Assembly (NCBI RefSeq): GCF_013373365.1
Contig: NZ_CP035925.1
Coordinates: forward strand, 2,852,001-2,916,000
DNA length: 64,000 nucleotides
Source: Lentibacillus sp. CBA3610
GTDB taxonomy: Bacteria > Bacillota > Bacilli > Bacillales > Amphibacillaceae
Direction: 5' to 3'
Shown: positions 36,883 through 46,875 of the stretch, piece after piece
Numbering within the stretch: position 1 is the stretch's first letter
Layout of the letters: each line of letters starts with the position of its first letter
The notes under the pieces: model-generated
Told to the model about the DNA's origin: nothing
Database searches by the model: none
What the model saw: only the letters and a program-made list of their open reading frames with translations
Program-made: the position numbers and the translations under genes

Positions 36883-38652
36883 TTATTCTTCATCAGCGTC
36901 TGTTACCCACCATTCATGTGTATCCTGTTGAGAAGTAAAGGAGTTGGTGTGAACATTTTGCAGACGCTCATTGATGGCGTATACGTCCACTGGTGCGTAT
37001 AGGAAAATATTCGGCAATTCATCGTTGACAATCTTCTGCCATTCGATATAAACCTCTTTACGATACTCCTGATCGAAAGCTTGGTCGCTTAGGCCTTCTT
37101 CTACTAGTTCATCCGCCTCTTCGTTTACCCAGCGGGCATAGTTCGAAATGTCCTCTTCCTTCCACAAGCCTGTTGGGTCCGGGTCGGAAGCGAGCCCCCA
37201 TGCACCCATGAAGGTTTCAACAGATGGGTCGTCATTTTCCACAACATCATAGAATAAGTTAAACTCTTTTAGGCCACCATTTAATGATGCATTAATACCA
37301 ACATCCTGCCAGTTTTGCAAAATGTATTGGGCACGCGGCTCGGAAATATCGGAACCTGACATCGAATCAAAGTTTACAGTAAATTCATTGCCGTCAGGAT
37401 CTTCACGCCAGCCATCATCGTTAACGTCGACATAACCAGCCTCATCCAGCAGCTCTTCAGCCTTTTCCGGATCATAATTATACACTTCCAAATCATGCTC
37501 TTCCGGATCAGCATAAGCCCAGCTCACAGGCGGCATTGGTGCTTCGATTAATTCGCCCAGTCCGTTTGAGAACGACTCAAGAATTCCCTCACGATCAATG
37601 GCATAGGACATGGCTTTACGCAGCTGCTTGTTCTGGAATTTTTCATTATCCATGACGTTTACACCTGCTTCGGCATCCCAATGACCAAACTTAAAGCCGA
37701 TATAGTTGAACCCGAGTGAAGGCTCTTCAACCGCCCGCACATTGTCAAGCTCCTGAATCTCGGGATATTGACTGCTTGGAGCTGCCATAATGTCCACTTC
37801 ACCATTCTCAAGTGAACCTGCTGCCACGGAAGCATCGATGACCTGGTAAACGACACCATCCAAGTGTGGTTCACCCTGCCAGTAATCTTCATATTTTTCC
37901 ATCTCAACCATTTCACCCGGTACAATGTTGGTCACCTGGAATGGTCCTGTACCAATCGGGTTTTTCCGTACCGCATCAGACTCTGGTAAATCAGCTACGT
38001 CGATGCCTTCATAATGGTGCTTAGGCATTGGATAGCTCCAAAGGTTCGACATCGTGTTTGGCGCAACATCATTCAATGTCAGAACGATTGTCTGCTCATC
38101 GACAATTTCAATACCGGAAATCTCATCCGCTTCACCTGCATTGTATTCCTCTACACCCTCAATCATGGAAACGTTGGCATAGCGCATCCCTTGATAATCC
38201 GGGTGTCCAATCACTTCATATGCATAAGCGATATCCTCAGAGGTTAGCGGCTCGCCGTCATGCCAGGTGATACCGTCCTTAATCGTAAATGTAACGGTAT
38301 TGTTTTCTTCGTCCACTTCATAATCGGCCATACCCGGTTCAGGCTCGAGATCATCATTGGTTTCAACTAGGCTGTCTGATAAAAATCTAAGTATTTTTTC
38401 ATCATCTTCACCTTCATAGAATCCCCACTCCAAAAGACCCTGGAAAGGCTGTGTAAATGCAAAAGTTACTTCACCGCCCTGTTTAGGCTCACCTGCTTCG
38501 GCATCGCCATCAGAGCCTTCTGTTTCTTCTGTTCCATCTGCGCCTTCATCGCCACTTTCTTCATCGCCGGATGTATTATCCGCACAAGCGGCCAGGACCA
38601 GTGTCAGCGAAAATACTAGTAATAAAAGCACCCAAATTTTCTTTCTCACCAT
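36883..38652 (-). CDS. appA: Oligopeptide-binding lipoprotein AppA
   Basis: 589-residue family 5 extracellular solute-binding protein. Lipoprotein signal with lipobox LAAC (C23), a long acidic linker of Asp/Glu/Gly/Ser (about 25-55), then the binding fold with the family signature GEPLTSEDIAYAYEVI, KNPIGTGPFQV and a C-terminal VNDELPNIFLYAPVDVYAI. Delivers peptides to AppBC. The acidic linker is typical of exported proteins in halotolerant Bacillaceae. Confidence 0.92.
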   Translation of the reverse strand: MVRKKIWVLLLLVFSLTLVLAACADNTSGDEESGDEGADGTEETEGSDGDAEAGEPKQGGEVTFAFTQPFQGLLEWGFYEGEDDEKILRFLSDSLVETNDDLEPEPGMADYEVDEENNTVTFTIKDGITWHDGEPLTSEDIAYAYEVIGHPDYQGMRYANVSMIEGVEEYNAGEADEISGIEIVDEQTIVLTLNDVAPNTMSNLWSYPMPKHHYEGIDVADLPESDAVRKNPIGTGPFQVTNIVPGEMVEMEKYEDYWQGEPHLDGVVYQVIDASVAAGSLENGEVDIMAAPSSQYPEIQELDNVRAVEEPSLGFNYIGFKFGHWDAEAGVNVMDNEKFQNKQLRKAMSYAIDREGILESFSNGLGELIEAPMPPVSWAYADPEEHDLEVYNYDPEKAEELLDEAGYVDVNDDGWREDPDGNEFTVNFDSMSGSDISEPRAQYILQNWQDVGINASLNGGLKEFNLFYDVVENDDPSVETFMGAWGLASDPDPTGLWKEEDISNYARWVNEEADELVEEGLSDQAFDQEYRKEVYIEWQKIVNDELPNIFLYAPVDVYAINERLQNVHTNSFTSQQDTHEWWVTDADEE

Positions 38653-38673
38653 TTACTCCCCCTTAATGTTTAA

Positions 38674-39687
38674 TTACTCATCGTCATACAATAGACATGC
38701 GACCTGGTGATCGGGCCTCACCTCCTTCAATTGAGGGACAATTTCCTTGCATTTGTCCATCGCCATTGGACATCTGGTATGGAACACACAGCCACTGGGC
38801 GGGTTTTGTGGACTCGGCACATCCCCTTTTAAAATAATCCGTTCCTTTTTATTTAATGGATCAGGCTCAGGTATGGCTGATGTCAACGCTTGTGTATAAG
38901 GGTGCAGCGGTTCCCTGTAAATGGCATCATTATCACCAACTTCCACCATATTACCCAAATACATGACACCGATCCGATCACTCATGTGTTTGACAACGCT
39001 TAAGTCATGGGCAATAAATAAATAGGTCAAATCAAATTCATCCTGCAGCTCTTTCAAAAGATTAAGCACCTGTGATTGAATGGACACATCCAATGCACTG
39101 ACAGGCTCATCAGCGACAACCAATTTCGGGTTCAGTGCCAGTGCTCTTGCAATTCCGATCCGCTGCCGCTGCCCTCCGGAAAACTCATGCGGGTATTTAT
39201 AATAATCCTCTTCCCGAAGGCCGACGCGTTTTAATAACTGTTCAACTTCAGGTTTAAGTTGTTTATGGGACTTATGGCTATAATTACGGATTGGTTCATC
39301 CACCAAATGTCCCACCATCATTTTTGGATTCAATGATGCATACGGGTCCTGAAACACCATCTGATAATCCTGTCTTGCTTTACGGAGTGCTGCGCCGCGC
39401 AAATTGGTAATATTTTCGCCTTCAAAAATGATTTGGCCGTCAGTTGCACTCGTCAGTCTTAAAATCGTGCGGCCCGCCGTGGATTTTCCACAGCCTGATT
39501 CACCAACAAGACCAAATGTTTCGCCTTTCCTGAGTTTCAGGGAGATATCATCAACTGCCTTAATGTCGCCTACTTTCCGCCTGAAAAAACCAGCATGAAC
39601 AGGATAGTATTTTTTCAGATTGTTAACTTCGAGAAGTGTTTCTTTCTGTGTCAAATCCTTTTTCTTTTCTTCTGCTGCCTGGCTCAT
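38674..39687 (-). CDS. appF: Oligopeptide ABC transporter ATPase AppF
   Basis: 337-residue ATPase of the OppF type. Walker A GESGCGKS (62-69), Q-loop [14 protein letters not shown], signature [15 protein letters not shown], Walker B LVVADEPVSALD, H-loop AHD, and the C-terminal oligopeptide-transporter extension with CVFHTRCPMAMDKC (Cys-rich, found in Opp/Dpp ATPases). Its start overlaps the appD stop by four bases (ATGA). Confidence 0.94.
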   Translation of the reverse strand: MSQAAEEKKKDLTQKETLLEVNNLKKYYPVHAGFFRRKVGDIKAVDDISLKLRKGETFGLVGESGCGKSTAGRTILRLTSATDGQIIFEGENITNLRGAALRKARQDYQMVFQDPYASLNPKMMVGHLVDEPIRNYSHKSHKQLKPEVEQLLKRVGLREEDYYKYPHEFSGGQRQRIGIARALALNPKLVVADEPVSALDVSIQSQVLNLLKELQDEFDLTYLFIAHDLSVVKHMSDRIGVMYLGNMVEVGDNDAIYREPLHPYTQALTSAIPEPDPLNKKERIILKGDVPSPQNPPSGCVFHTRCPMAMDKCKEIVPQLKEVRPDHQVACLLYDDE

Positions 39688-40718
39688 ACCTTTTCTTCCT
39701 CCTTAACACGTGATGCAAGGTCCGGATAACACGCATCGTATAACAGACATCTTGCATATTGTCCGTTTGCTACTTCCGCAAGTTGGGGCGTTACAACCGG
39801 ACAATCCCCAAAAGCTTTCGGGCATCTGTCAGCAAAGCGGCAGCCTGTTTCAGGCATATTTTCCAATGATGGCACGACACCTTCAATGGTATTCAGCTTG
39901 TCGGTTGTCTGATCCATTTTAGGAATGCTCGCCAGCAACGACTCCGTATATGGGTGTTTCGGCGCTGTAAACAGTTCAACAACACCTGCCTTTTCGACTA
40001 CCTGACCGGCGTACATGACAATGACCTTATCAGCCATTTCGGCGACAACCCCTAAGTCATGCGTAATCAGCATAATGGCCATATTCACTTTATCCTGTAT
40101 ATCCTTCAAAAGCTCCAATATTTGCGCCTGAATGGTGACATCCAATGCTGTTGTCGGTTCATCCGCAATCAATAATTTGGGATTAAGCGCGATCGCCATG
40201 GCAATCATGACACGCTGTCGCATCCCTCCGGATAACTGGTGCGGGTATTCCTCCATGACCTTTTCAGGACGTGATATCCCCACCTGGTCCAATAAGTCGA
40301 TTGCTTTACTGTCTGCTTCTTGTTTCGACAATTGCTCATGATTAAACAAGACCTCCCGCATCTGCCATCCGATTGTAAAAACCGGATTCAAGGCTGTCAT
40401 AGGCTCCTGGAAAATCATGGCGACATCTTTGCCGCGTATTTGATTCATTTCTTTTTCAGACTTTTTGACTAGATCTTCACCATTAAAGATGACTTCTCCC
40501 GCTGAAATCCTGGAATTTGCCTTAGGGAGAAGCTGCATAACAGACAATGACATGACACTTTTACCACAGCCCGATTCACCGACAACGCACACAACTTCTT
40601 TTGAATTAACATTAAAATTTACATCAACTACTGCATTGTGTAACTCGCCGTCAATTAAAAACCCTGTATGTAAATTATTTATATCCAACACGCTATTTTC
40701 ATGATGTTCCTGCTGCAA
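39684..40718 (-). CDS. appD: Oligopeptide ABC transporter ATPase AppD
   Basis: 344-residue OppD-type ATPase, first gene of the operon. Walker A GESGCGKS (47-54), [17 protein letters not shown], signature [15 protein letters not shown], Walker [13 protein letters not shown], and C-terminal CRFADRCPKAFGDCP. Heterodimerises with AppF. The order D-F-A-B-C matches the Bacillus app system rather than oppABCDF. A 260-bp gap without a gene separates it from the next operon. Confidence 0.94.
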   Translation of the reverse strand: MQQEHHENSVLDINNLHTGFLIDGELHNAVVDVNFNVNSKEVVCVVGESGCGKSVMSLSVMQLLPKANSRISAGEVIFNGEDLVKKSEKEMNQIRGKDVAMIFQEPMTALNPVFTIGWQMREVLFNHEQLSKQEADSKAIDLLDQVGISRPEKVMEEYPHQLSGGMRQRVMIAMAIALNPKLLIADEPTTALDVTIQAQILELLKDIQDKVNMAIMLITHDLGVVAEMADKVIVMYAGQVVEKAGVVELFTAPKHPYTESLLASIPKMDQTTDKLNTIEGVVPSLENMPETGCRFADRCPKAFGDCPVVTPQLAEVANGQYARCLLYDACYPDLASRVKEEEKV

Positions 40719-40918
40719 AACGAATCCCCCTTTAACTGTATGGAGTGGAAATATTACTAATTATCAGTTTATAATACGTATTACTTTTGAACTAACTAAA
40801 GTGAAATATATCTGTAATTTGTCTGTAATTCTTAAACTTTATAATATATTATTTCAAAATGTTTAACAAGCCCTTTTATTATTTCTCTTGACAATTTTAA
40901 AATAATTTGTAGAAAAAA

Positions 40919-40952
40919 CAGACCCGTTTGGACTGTACCAATTCGGGCCTGT
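40919..40952 (-). terminator. Terminator of the first binding-protein gene
   Basis: On the minus strand CAGGCCCGAATT / AAACGGGTCTG stem followed by TTTTTTCT. Confidence 0.8.
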
Positions 40953-40979
40953 TGATCACGCCTTTCTTTAGGTTAAAAA

Positions 40980-42596
40980 TTACTCTTCAATGTAAGCATC
41001 TTTAATTTGATAAATACCTTGTGCGTCAATACCGAAGTCTTGAACGGACTCATCTACACCAAGCAAATATTCCTGGTGGTGGATATACAGCATCGGTGCC
41101 AACTCGACAAGCAGTTCCTGCGCTTCTGAGTAAAGTTCCTGGCGTTCTTCGGGATCAGTTGAGCGACGCGCTTCGTCCAGAACTTCATCTAGCTCATCGT
41201 TTGACAGGAATGAACGGTTACCAGGCGTACCATGTTGTGACGAATGGAATAATGGATACATACCATAGTCGGCATCAGATGTAACAGTCGACCAGCCAAG
41301 AATGAACATGTCATGCTCGCCGTTGGATGTTCTTTCGAGGTATGCACCCCACTCAAGCTCTTCAATCTCAACAGTAATACCAATGTCCTCCAGCTGTGAC
41401 TGAACGGCTACAGCCGTGTCTACACGCTGTTCCTGATCATTTGTCCAGATCGTTGTTTCAAAACCATCTTCATACCCGGCTTCAGCCAACAATTCCTGTG
41501 CCTGTTCCGGATCATGCTCGATACCGCTGACCGATTCATCATAACCGAACACTGGTGGTGCCAATGGCCCCTCAGCAGGGATTCCTACACCATTGTAAAC
41601 ACCCTCGATGATTTCTTCTTTATTAATCGCCATGGAAATTGCCTGACGGACGCGTTCATCATCAAATGGTTCTTTTTGTACGTTGAAACCAATGTAAGAC
41701 AAGCCTACACTTGGTTCCTGCAATAGACTCGCATTTGGCATACCTTCTACTCGTGATATATTATCCGGCCCAATTGCATCAGCTACATCCGATTCACCGG
41801 TTTCCAGTTCAGCAATACGTGTGCTTTGCTCAGACACAACTTTGAAAGTTGCCGAATCAAGGTTTGCCGGTTCTCCCCAATAGTCGTCATTACGGGTTAA
41901 AACCACACTATCGCCGGGTGTCCATTCTTCAAATACAAAAGGACCTGTTCCAACCGGGTTTTGGTTAATGTACGTATCTACATCGCCGCCTTCTTCCATT
42001 TGCGCATAGTCCTCTTCAATGATATTCGGACTCATAATGCCTGTGCCGCTATGTGCAAGATTCCTCAGCAGCGGTGCATATGGATATTCAAGATTGATGC
42101 GAACCGTATAGTCGTCCTGTACTTCTACACTTTCTACTGCTTCTAATAAAAACGCATATGGTGAACCAATGTCTTCATCCATTATACGATCAAAGTTCGT
42201 TTTAACCACTTCTGCCGTTAATTCCGCGCCATCGTGGAACATGACACCTTCACGCAAATAGAAATCCCATGTTGTTTCATCCACCTGTTCCCAGTCTTCA
42301 GCTAAGCCTGGGACGACCTCCTGATTTTCATCCAGATCGGTCAATGTTTCGTAAATATTTTCCCGAACATTACTGGATGGGACATCATTATTTCCATGCG
42401 CTGATAACGATACAACGTCCGATGGAATAGCGATGCTCAAGTCACCACCGGAACCTGACTCGCCGCCTTCTTCGGCCGAGTCTCCTCCCTCGTCACTTGT
42501 GTCCTCTTCCGGCTCACCGTCACCGGCACAGGCTGCCAGTACCAAGGTAAGCATTAATAGAAGCGAAAATAGCCATAATAGCTTTTTTGACCTCAT
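40980..42596 (-). CDS. Peptide/glutathione-type ABC transporter binding lipoprotein, paralogue 1
   Basis: 538-residue family 5 binding protein. Lipobox LAAC with C23, acidic linker, then NIYETLTDLDENQEVVPGLA, the signature region around AELTAEVVKTNFDRI, NPVGTGPFVFEEW, and a C-terminal APMLYIHHQEYLLGV. It is clearly a close duplicate of the 42805-44406 gene, with long stretches identical. No permease follows it; the likely partners are the divergent permease and ATPase genes at 45.0-48.9 kb. Confidence 0.9.
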   Translation of the reverse strand: MRSKKLLWLFSLLLMLTLVLAACAGDGEPEEDTSDEGGDSAEEGGESGSGGDLSIAIPSDVVSLSAHGNNDVPSSNVRENIYETLTDLDENQEVVPGLAEDWEQVDETTWDFYLREGVMFHDGAELTAEVVKTNFDRIMDEDIGSPYAFLLEAVESVEVQDDYTVRINLEYPYAPLLRNLAHSGTGIMSPNIIEEDYAQMEEGGDVDTYINQNPVGTGPFVFEEWTPGDSVVLTRNDDYWGEPANLDSATFKVVSEQSTRIAELETGESDVADAIGPDNISRVEGMPNASLLQEPSVGLSYIGFNVQKEPFDDERVRQAISMAINKEEIIEGVYNGVGIPAEGPLAPPVFGYDESVSGIEHDPEQAQELLAEAGYEDGFETTIWTNDQEQRVDTAVAVQSQLEDIGITVEIEELEWGAYLERTSNGEHDMFILGWSTVTSDADYGMYPLFHSSQHGTPGNRSFLSNDELDEVLDEARRSTDPEERQELYSEAQELLVELAPMLYIHHQEYLLGVDESVQDFGIDAQGIYQIKDAYIEE

Positions 42597-42730
42597 GTTC
42601 TCTAGATACCCCCTGATGTTTTATTGATTATATATGAAGCTATAATCACTTTAAATATAAATCAAATTTTACAAAATATCAAGAATCTTTTTACGTGAGA
42701 TTAATAAAAGTTTTCAATTATTAACATTAA

Positions 42731-42771
42731 GAGACGGATCCGACAGGTTTTTACCCTTTCGGATCCGTCTC
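42731..42771 (-). terminator. Strong hairpin between the two binding-protein genes
   Basis: GAGACGGATCCG / CGGATCCGTCTC, perfect 12-bp stem, about 35 bases past the stop of the upstream gene. T-run on the minus strand is weak. Confidence 0.65.
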
Positions 42772-42804
42772 CCTTAGTGTATTTGTTACCGGTTTGTGAA
42801 ATCC

Positions 42805-44406
42805 TTACTGTTCAATATAAGCATCTTTAATTTGATAGTGTCCCTGAACGTCGATACCGAAGTCTTTGACGGAATCGTCCACACCAAGCAGGAATTCCTT
42901 GTGATGCACGTATATCATGGGTGCCTGTTCCACGAGCAGTTCCTGTGCCTGTGAGTATAGCTCCTGGCGTGCTTCAGGGTCTGTCTCCTGACGGGCTTGT
43001 TCAAGAAGTTCGTCAAGTTCCTGATTGTCTATAAATGAGCGGTTCCCCGGATCACCTTGTTGTGACGAATGGAACAGCGGGTACATGCCATAGTCAGCAT
43101 CTGCTGTCGAGTTGGACCAACCCAGCACAAACATATCATGCTCACCATTCGCTGTTCTTTCCAGATAGGCCCCCCATTCAAGCTCTTCAATCTCCACGTC
43201 AATACCAATATCCGCCAGTTGTGATTGGACAGTTACGGCTGTGTCCACACGCTGTTCGCTGTCATTTGTCCAGATTGTCGTTTCAAAACCATCCTCATAC
43301 CCGGCTTCAGCAAGCAGCTCCTGTGCCTGCTCGGGATCATATTCCAACCCTTCAACTGAATCATCATACCCAAAAACTGATGGTGCCAATGGCCTCGGAG
43401 CAGGGGTCCCAACACCATTGTATACACCCTCAATGATTTCGTCTTTATCAACAGCCATGGAAACCGCCTGACGGACCCGTTTATCATCAAACGGCTCTTT
43501 TTGGGTATTAAATCCGATATAAGACAGGGATATACTCGGTTCCTGCAATAAATTGGCATTTGCCATACCTTCCACTCGTGATATGTTATCAGGGCCAACA
43601 GCGGCAGCCACGTCTGATGTGCCCGTTTCCAGCTCAGCAAGACGTGTGCTTTGCTCTTCAACAACCTTAAACGTTGCCGAGCCCAGTTTGGCATTCTCTC
43701 CCCAGTAATCTTCATAACGCGTTACGACCACACTTTCCCCAGGTGTCCACTCTTCAAATTTAAAGGGACCGGTTCCGACCGGATTCTGGTTGATGTGTGC
43801 ATCCACATCGCCGCCTTCTTCCATTTGGGCATAATCCTCTTCAATGACATTTGGACTCATAATTGATGTACCATTATGGGCCAAGTGAGCCAAAAGCGGT
43901 GAATAAGGGTATTTCAAATTAAATCGGACCGTATAATCGTCCTGGACTTCCACGCTTTCAACAGCTTCCACCAAAAATGCACGCGGCGAACCAATAGCCT
44001 CATCCATCAAACGGTCAAAATTCATTTTAACCACGTCTGCAGTCAATTCGGCGCCATCATGGAATGTTACACCCTCACGTAAATGGAAATCCCAGGTCGT
44101 ACCATCCACTTCTTCCCATTCTTCTGCAAGTCCGGGCCCTATTTCCCCATTTTCATCCATTACGGTTAAGGTTTCATAAATATTTTCGTGCACATTACTG
44201 GACGGAATATCGTTCGCGCCATGTGGTGATAGCGTGACAACATCAGAGCCAATCGCAATGGTTAAGTCACCGCCTGAGGCTGAACCGGCATCAGCTCCTG
44301 TCTCGTTTGCACCCTCATCCCGTTCACCATCACCGGCACAAGCCGACAGTCCCAATGTAATGACAAGCAAAAATGAAAAAACCCATATGAACTTTCCTGA
44401 TTTCAT
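42805..44406 (-). CDS. Peptide/glutathione-type ABC transporter binding lipoprotein, paralogue 2
   Basis: 533-residue family 5 binding protein with lipobox LSAC (C23) and a short acidic linker. Same blocks as paralogue 1: NIYETLTVMDENGEIGPGLA, AELTADVVKMNFDRL, NPVGTGPFKFEEW, APMIYVHHKEFLLGV. ATG follows AGGAGGTATTAAAACT. It is divergent from, and nearest to, the permease/ATPase operon, so it is the most probable cognate binding protein. Confidence 0.9.
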   Translation of the reverse strand: MKSGKFIWVFSFLLVITLGLSACAGDGERDEGANETGADAGSASGGDLTIAIGSDVVTLSPHGANDIPSSNVHENIYETLTVMDENGEIGPGLAEEWEEVDGTTWDFHLREGVTFHDGAELTADVVKMNFDRLMDEAIGSPRAFLVEAVESVEVQDDYTVRFNLKYPYSPLLAHLAHNGTSIMSPNVIEEDYAQMEEGGDVDAHINQNPVGTGPFKFEEWTPGESVVVTRYEDYWGENAKLGSATFKVVEEQSTRLAELETGTSDVAAAVGPDNISRVEGMANANLLQEPSISLSYIGFNTQKEPFDDKRVRQAVSMAVDKDEIIEGVYNGVGTPAPRPLAPSVFGYDDSVEGLEYDPEQAQELLAEAGYEDGFETTIWTNDSEQRVDTAVTVQSQLADIGIDVEIEELEWGAYLERTANGEHDMFVLGWSNSTADADYGMYPLFHSSQQGDPGNRSFIDNQELDELLEQARQETDPEARQELYSQAQELLVEQAPMIYVHHKEFLLGVDDSVKDFGIDVQGHYQIKDAYIEQ

Positions 44407-45014
44407 AGTTTTAATACCTCCTGTTGTGTTTAATTTGAAAAAGAATATGATTGAGAAAGTTTATATTTCAACAAAGTATCCTAAATTTCGACAAATTGCA
44501 AGAGTTTTTGTATAAAATTAAAATAATTAATTGATGAAACTGTCATATGGCGAGTTATACCATTCTATCATTTGTAATTGATATGAAATCCCCCTTCTGA
44601 GATAGTCATAAGACATAGGAAACTAATTCCTTTTACCTAAAATTATTTAAAAAATTATCCTAAAGGTTCTTCCAACCCCTGCATTGCGTATGGTATAATC
44701 TTTTTCTATAAAAGGAACTTTAATTGCCATATCTCTATAACGCCATTTCACACATATTCGATCGTATTGGTATTAAACCTCACTAGGATAATATACTTAT
44801 AATTAAGCAGACTAATAATGACTTGTTATTCGACACCATTCAGCATTTTTCGGGGTATGGCGACATCGTATGTCAGAAAACAAAAAAATTTGATGAACTG
44901 GGACGCTTATTGTAATATGTAAGAACATTACTGTTTTTTTAAGTAGTCCATCTACCTTTTAAAAATTCAGATTCTTATCAAATTTATTTTACTTTAGAAT
45001 AAGGGGGTAACAAC
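44407..45014. other. Divergent regulatory region of the second peptide transporter
   Basis: About 600 bases without a gene. On the minus strand TTGCAA, 17 bases, TACTTT is a possible promoter for paralogue 2. On the plus strand TATAAT at about 44693 lacks a good -35. The plus-strand operon starts after AAGGGGGTAACAAC. No riboswitch recognised. Confidence 0.4.
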
Positions 45015-45914
45015 ATGAGCGCAGAGCCAGCGAGAGAGTCTAACAACAAACCTGAGAAGGTAGATAGTCCTATGAAAAGGTCTATGAAAGAGTTCTATTA
45101 TAAATTATCTAAAAACAAAAGCGCATTAGTCGGCGGTTATCTGATTATCATTCTAATCATTATTGCGATTGTCGGGCCGTTTTTAACGACCTTTGATCCA
45201 GTTGAGCCGGATTATGGTGCCAAGCTTGAGGGACCATCAGCCGAGCATTGGTTTGGAACGGATAACCACGGAAGGGATATTTTCACCAGAATTATTCACG
45301 GGCTTTCGATAACGATGACCATCGGTTTCTTTTCCACACTATTGGGTGGTGTCACAGGTGTCCTGGTTGGTATTGTATCCGGATACTATGGCGGAAAAGT
45401 TGATGCGGTTATTATGCGTCTGATGGATATCTTACTGGCTTTCCCGGGAATTCTCCTGGCACTTGCTTTAGTCAGTATACTCGGGGCCAATACGCAAAAC
45501 GTGATTCTTGCAGTAGCCATTTCGGCGATACCAACTTTTGCACGGATTGTCCGGGGATCGACGCTGGCAACGAAAAACCTGGAATACATTGATGCTATGA
45601 AAGCATTGGGCGCATCGGATGCCAGAATTATATTTAAACATATTTTACCAAACATCTCGTCACCAATTATTGTTCAGGCAAGTCTGTACATCGCGACTGC
45701 TGTACTGTCTGCAAGTGGCCTGTCCTTTCTGGGAATGGGTGCACAGCCGCCGTCACCTGAACTGGGTGCCATATTAAGTGATGGACGTGATTATATGTGG
45801 GATGCCGGCCATATCGCTCTATTCCCGGGTTTGGTAATTATGCTGATTGTGCTGGCATTTAATGTACTGGGTGATGGAATGCGGGATGCACTAGATCCCA
45901 AAATGAACAAATAG
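45015..45914 (+). CDS. Peptide ABC transporter permease, DppC/OppC type
   Basis: 299-residue permease with a charged cytoplasmic N-terminus, then six membrane segments, GTDNHGRDIFTRIIHGLSI and EAA-loop IDAMKALGASDARIIFKHILPN. First gene of an operon in order C-B-D-F, unusual since the B permease normally precedes C. ATG follows AAGGGGGTAACAAC. Confidence 0.92.
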   Translation: MSAEPARESNNKPEKVDSPMKRSMKEFYYKLSKNKSALVGGYLIIILIIIAIVGPFLTTFDPVEPDYGAKLEGPSAEHWFGTDNHGRDIFTRIIHGLSITMTIGFFSTLLGGVTGVLVGIVSGYYGGKVDAVIMRLMDILLAFPGILLALALVSILGANTQNVILAVAISAIPTFARIVRGSTLATKNLEYIDAMKALGASDARIIFKHILPNISSPIIVQASLYIATAVLSASGLSFLGMGAQPPSPELGAILSDGRDYMWDAGHIALFPGLVIMLIVLAFNVLGDGMRDALDPKMNK

Positions 45915-45929
45915 AAAGTAGGTGCAAAC

Positions 45930-46850
45930 ATGTTTCAGTTTATAGTCCGTCGAATATTACAGACCATTCCTGTTCTGATAGGTGTTACAATTCTGGTATT
46001 TTCTTTGATGCACCTGACGCCCGGTAATCCTGCCCATATTATTGCCGGTGAAGGCGTGCCCAAAGAAACAGTAGAGCAAATTGAAGAACGGCTCGGATTA
46101 AATGACCCGATTCCAACGCAATATTTTAATTTTGTAACAGATGCCGCGATGCTGGAATTCGGAAACTCCTGGCGAACAAGTCTGCCGGTAACAGATGAGC
46201 TGTGGCCGAAATTCTGGGTCACATTTGAATTAGCGTTATACAGTACGATCTTTAGTATATTCATGGGGCTGATTGCAGGTATCGTTTCTGCCGTCAGACA
46301 ATATACATTTTCAGATATTGCTATCATGCTGGTCGCTTTATTCGGGTTATCGATGCCGAACTTCTGGCTGGGACTTATGTTAATGCAATGGTTCTCCATC
46401 AATTTGGGCTGGCTGCCGCCAACCGGCTGGGGAACACCTGAACAAGTCATTATGCCGGTTGTCACTTTAGGAACAATGGGAGCAGCCGTCATTGCACGGA
46501 TGACACGTTCCAGTATGCTGGACGTCCTGACCCAGGATTATATCAGGACAGCCAGGGCCAAAGGATTAAAAGAAAAAGTAGTCGTTTACCGTCATGCATT
46601 GAAAAATGCGCTAATCCCGGTCGTAACGGTTGTTGGACTGCAATTTGGCGGTTTGCTTGCCGGATCTGTCCTGACCGAATCCGTATTTGCGATTAACGGG
46701 ATGGGTAAATTAATCATTGACCGAATCCTGGCAAGGGATTTCCCTGTTGTTCAGGCGGCCGTACTGGTTATAGCTGTCGTATTCGTTTTTGTTAACATGA
46801 TCGTCGATATTTCATATAAATTCCTGAACAAGCGTGTTGATCTGGATTAA
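45930..46850 (+). CDS. Peptide ABC transporter permease, DppB/OppB type
   Basis: 306-residue permease beginning MFQFIVRRILQTIPVLIGV, six membrane segments, PGNPAHIIAGEGVPKE, and EAA-loop ARAKGLKEKVVVYRHALKN. 15 bases after the C-type permease gene. Confidence 0.93.
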   Translation: MFQFIVRRILQTIPVLIGVTILVFSLMHLTPGNPAHIIAGEGVPKETVEQIEERLGLNDPIPTQYFNFVTDAAMLEFGNSWRTSLPVTDELWPKFWVTFELALYSTIFSIFMGLIAGIVSAVRQYTFSDIAIMLVALFGLSMPNFWLGLMLMQWFSINLGWLPPTGWGTPEQVIMPVVTLGTMGAAVIARMTRSSMLDVLTQDYIRTARAKGLKEKVVVYRHALKNALIPVVTVVGLQFGGLLAGSVLTESVFAINGMGKLIIDRILARDFPVVQAAVLVIAVVFVFVNMIVDISYKFLNKRVDLD

Positions 46851-46875
46851 TAGATTTCAGAAAGAGGTGAGCATG

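Noticed and set aside
43035-43436. 133-codon plus-strand open frame
   Set aside because: Opposite the binding-protein gene and without a ribosome binding site.
44955-44980. CodY-like box upstream of the peptide transporter operon
   Set aside because: Only about 10 of 15 consensus positions match AATTTTCWGAAAATT, too weak in AT-rich DNA.
45935-46492. 185-codon antisense open frame
   Set aside because: Fully opposite a well-supported permease gene; composition is that of a shadow frame.
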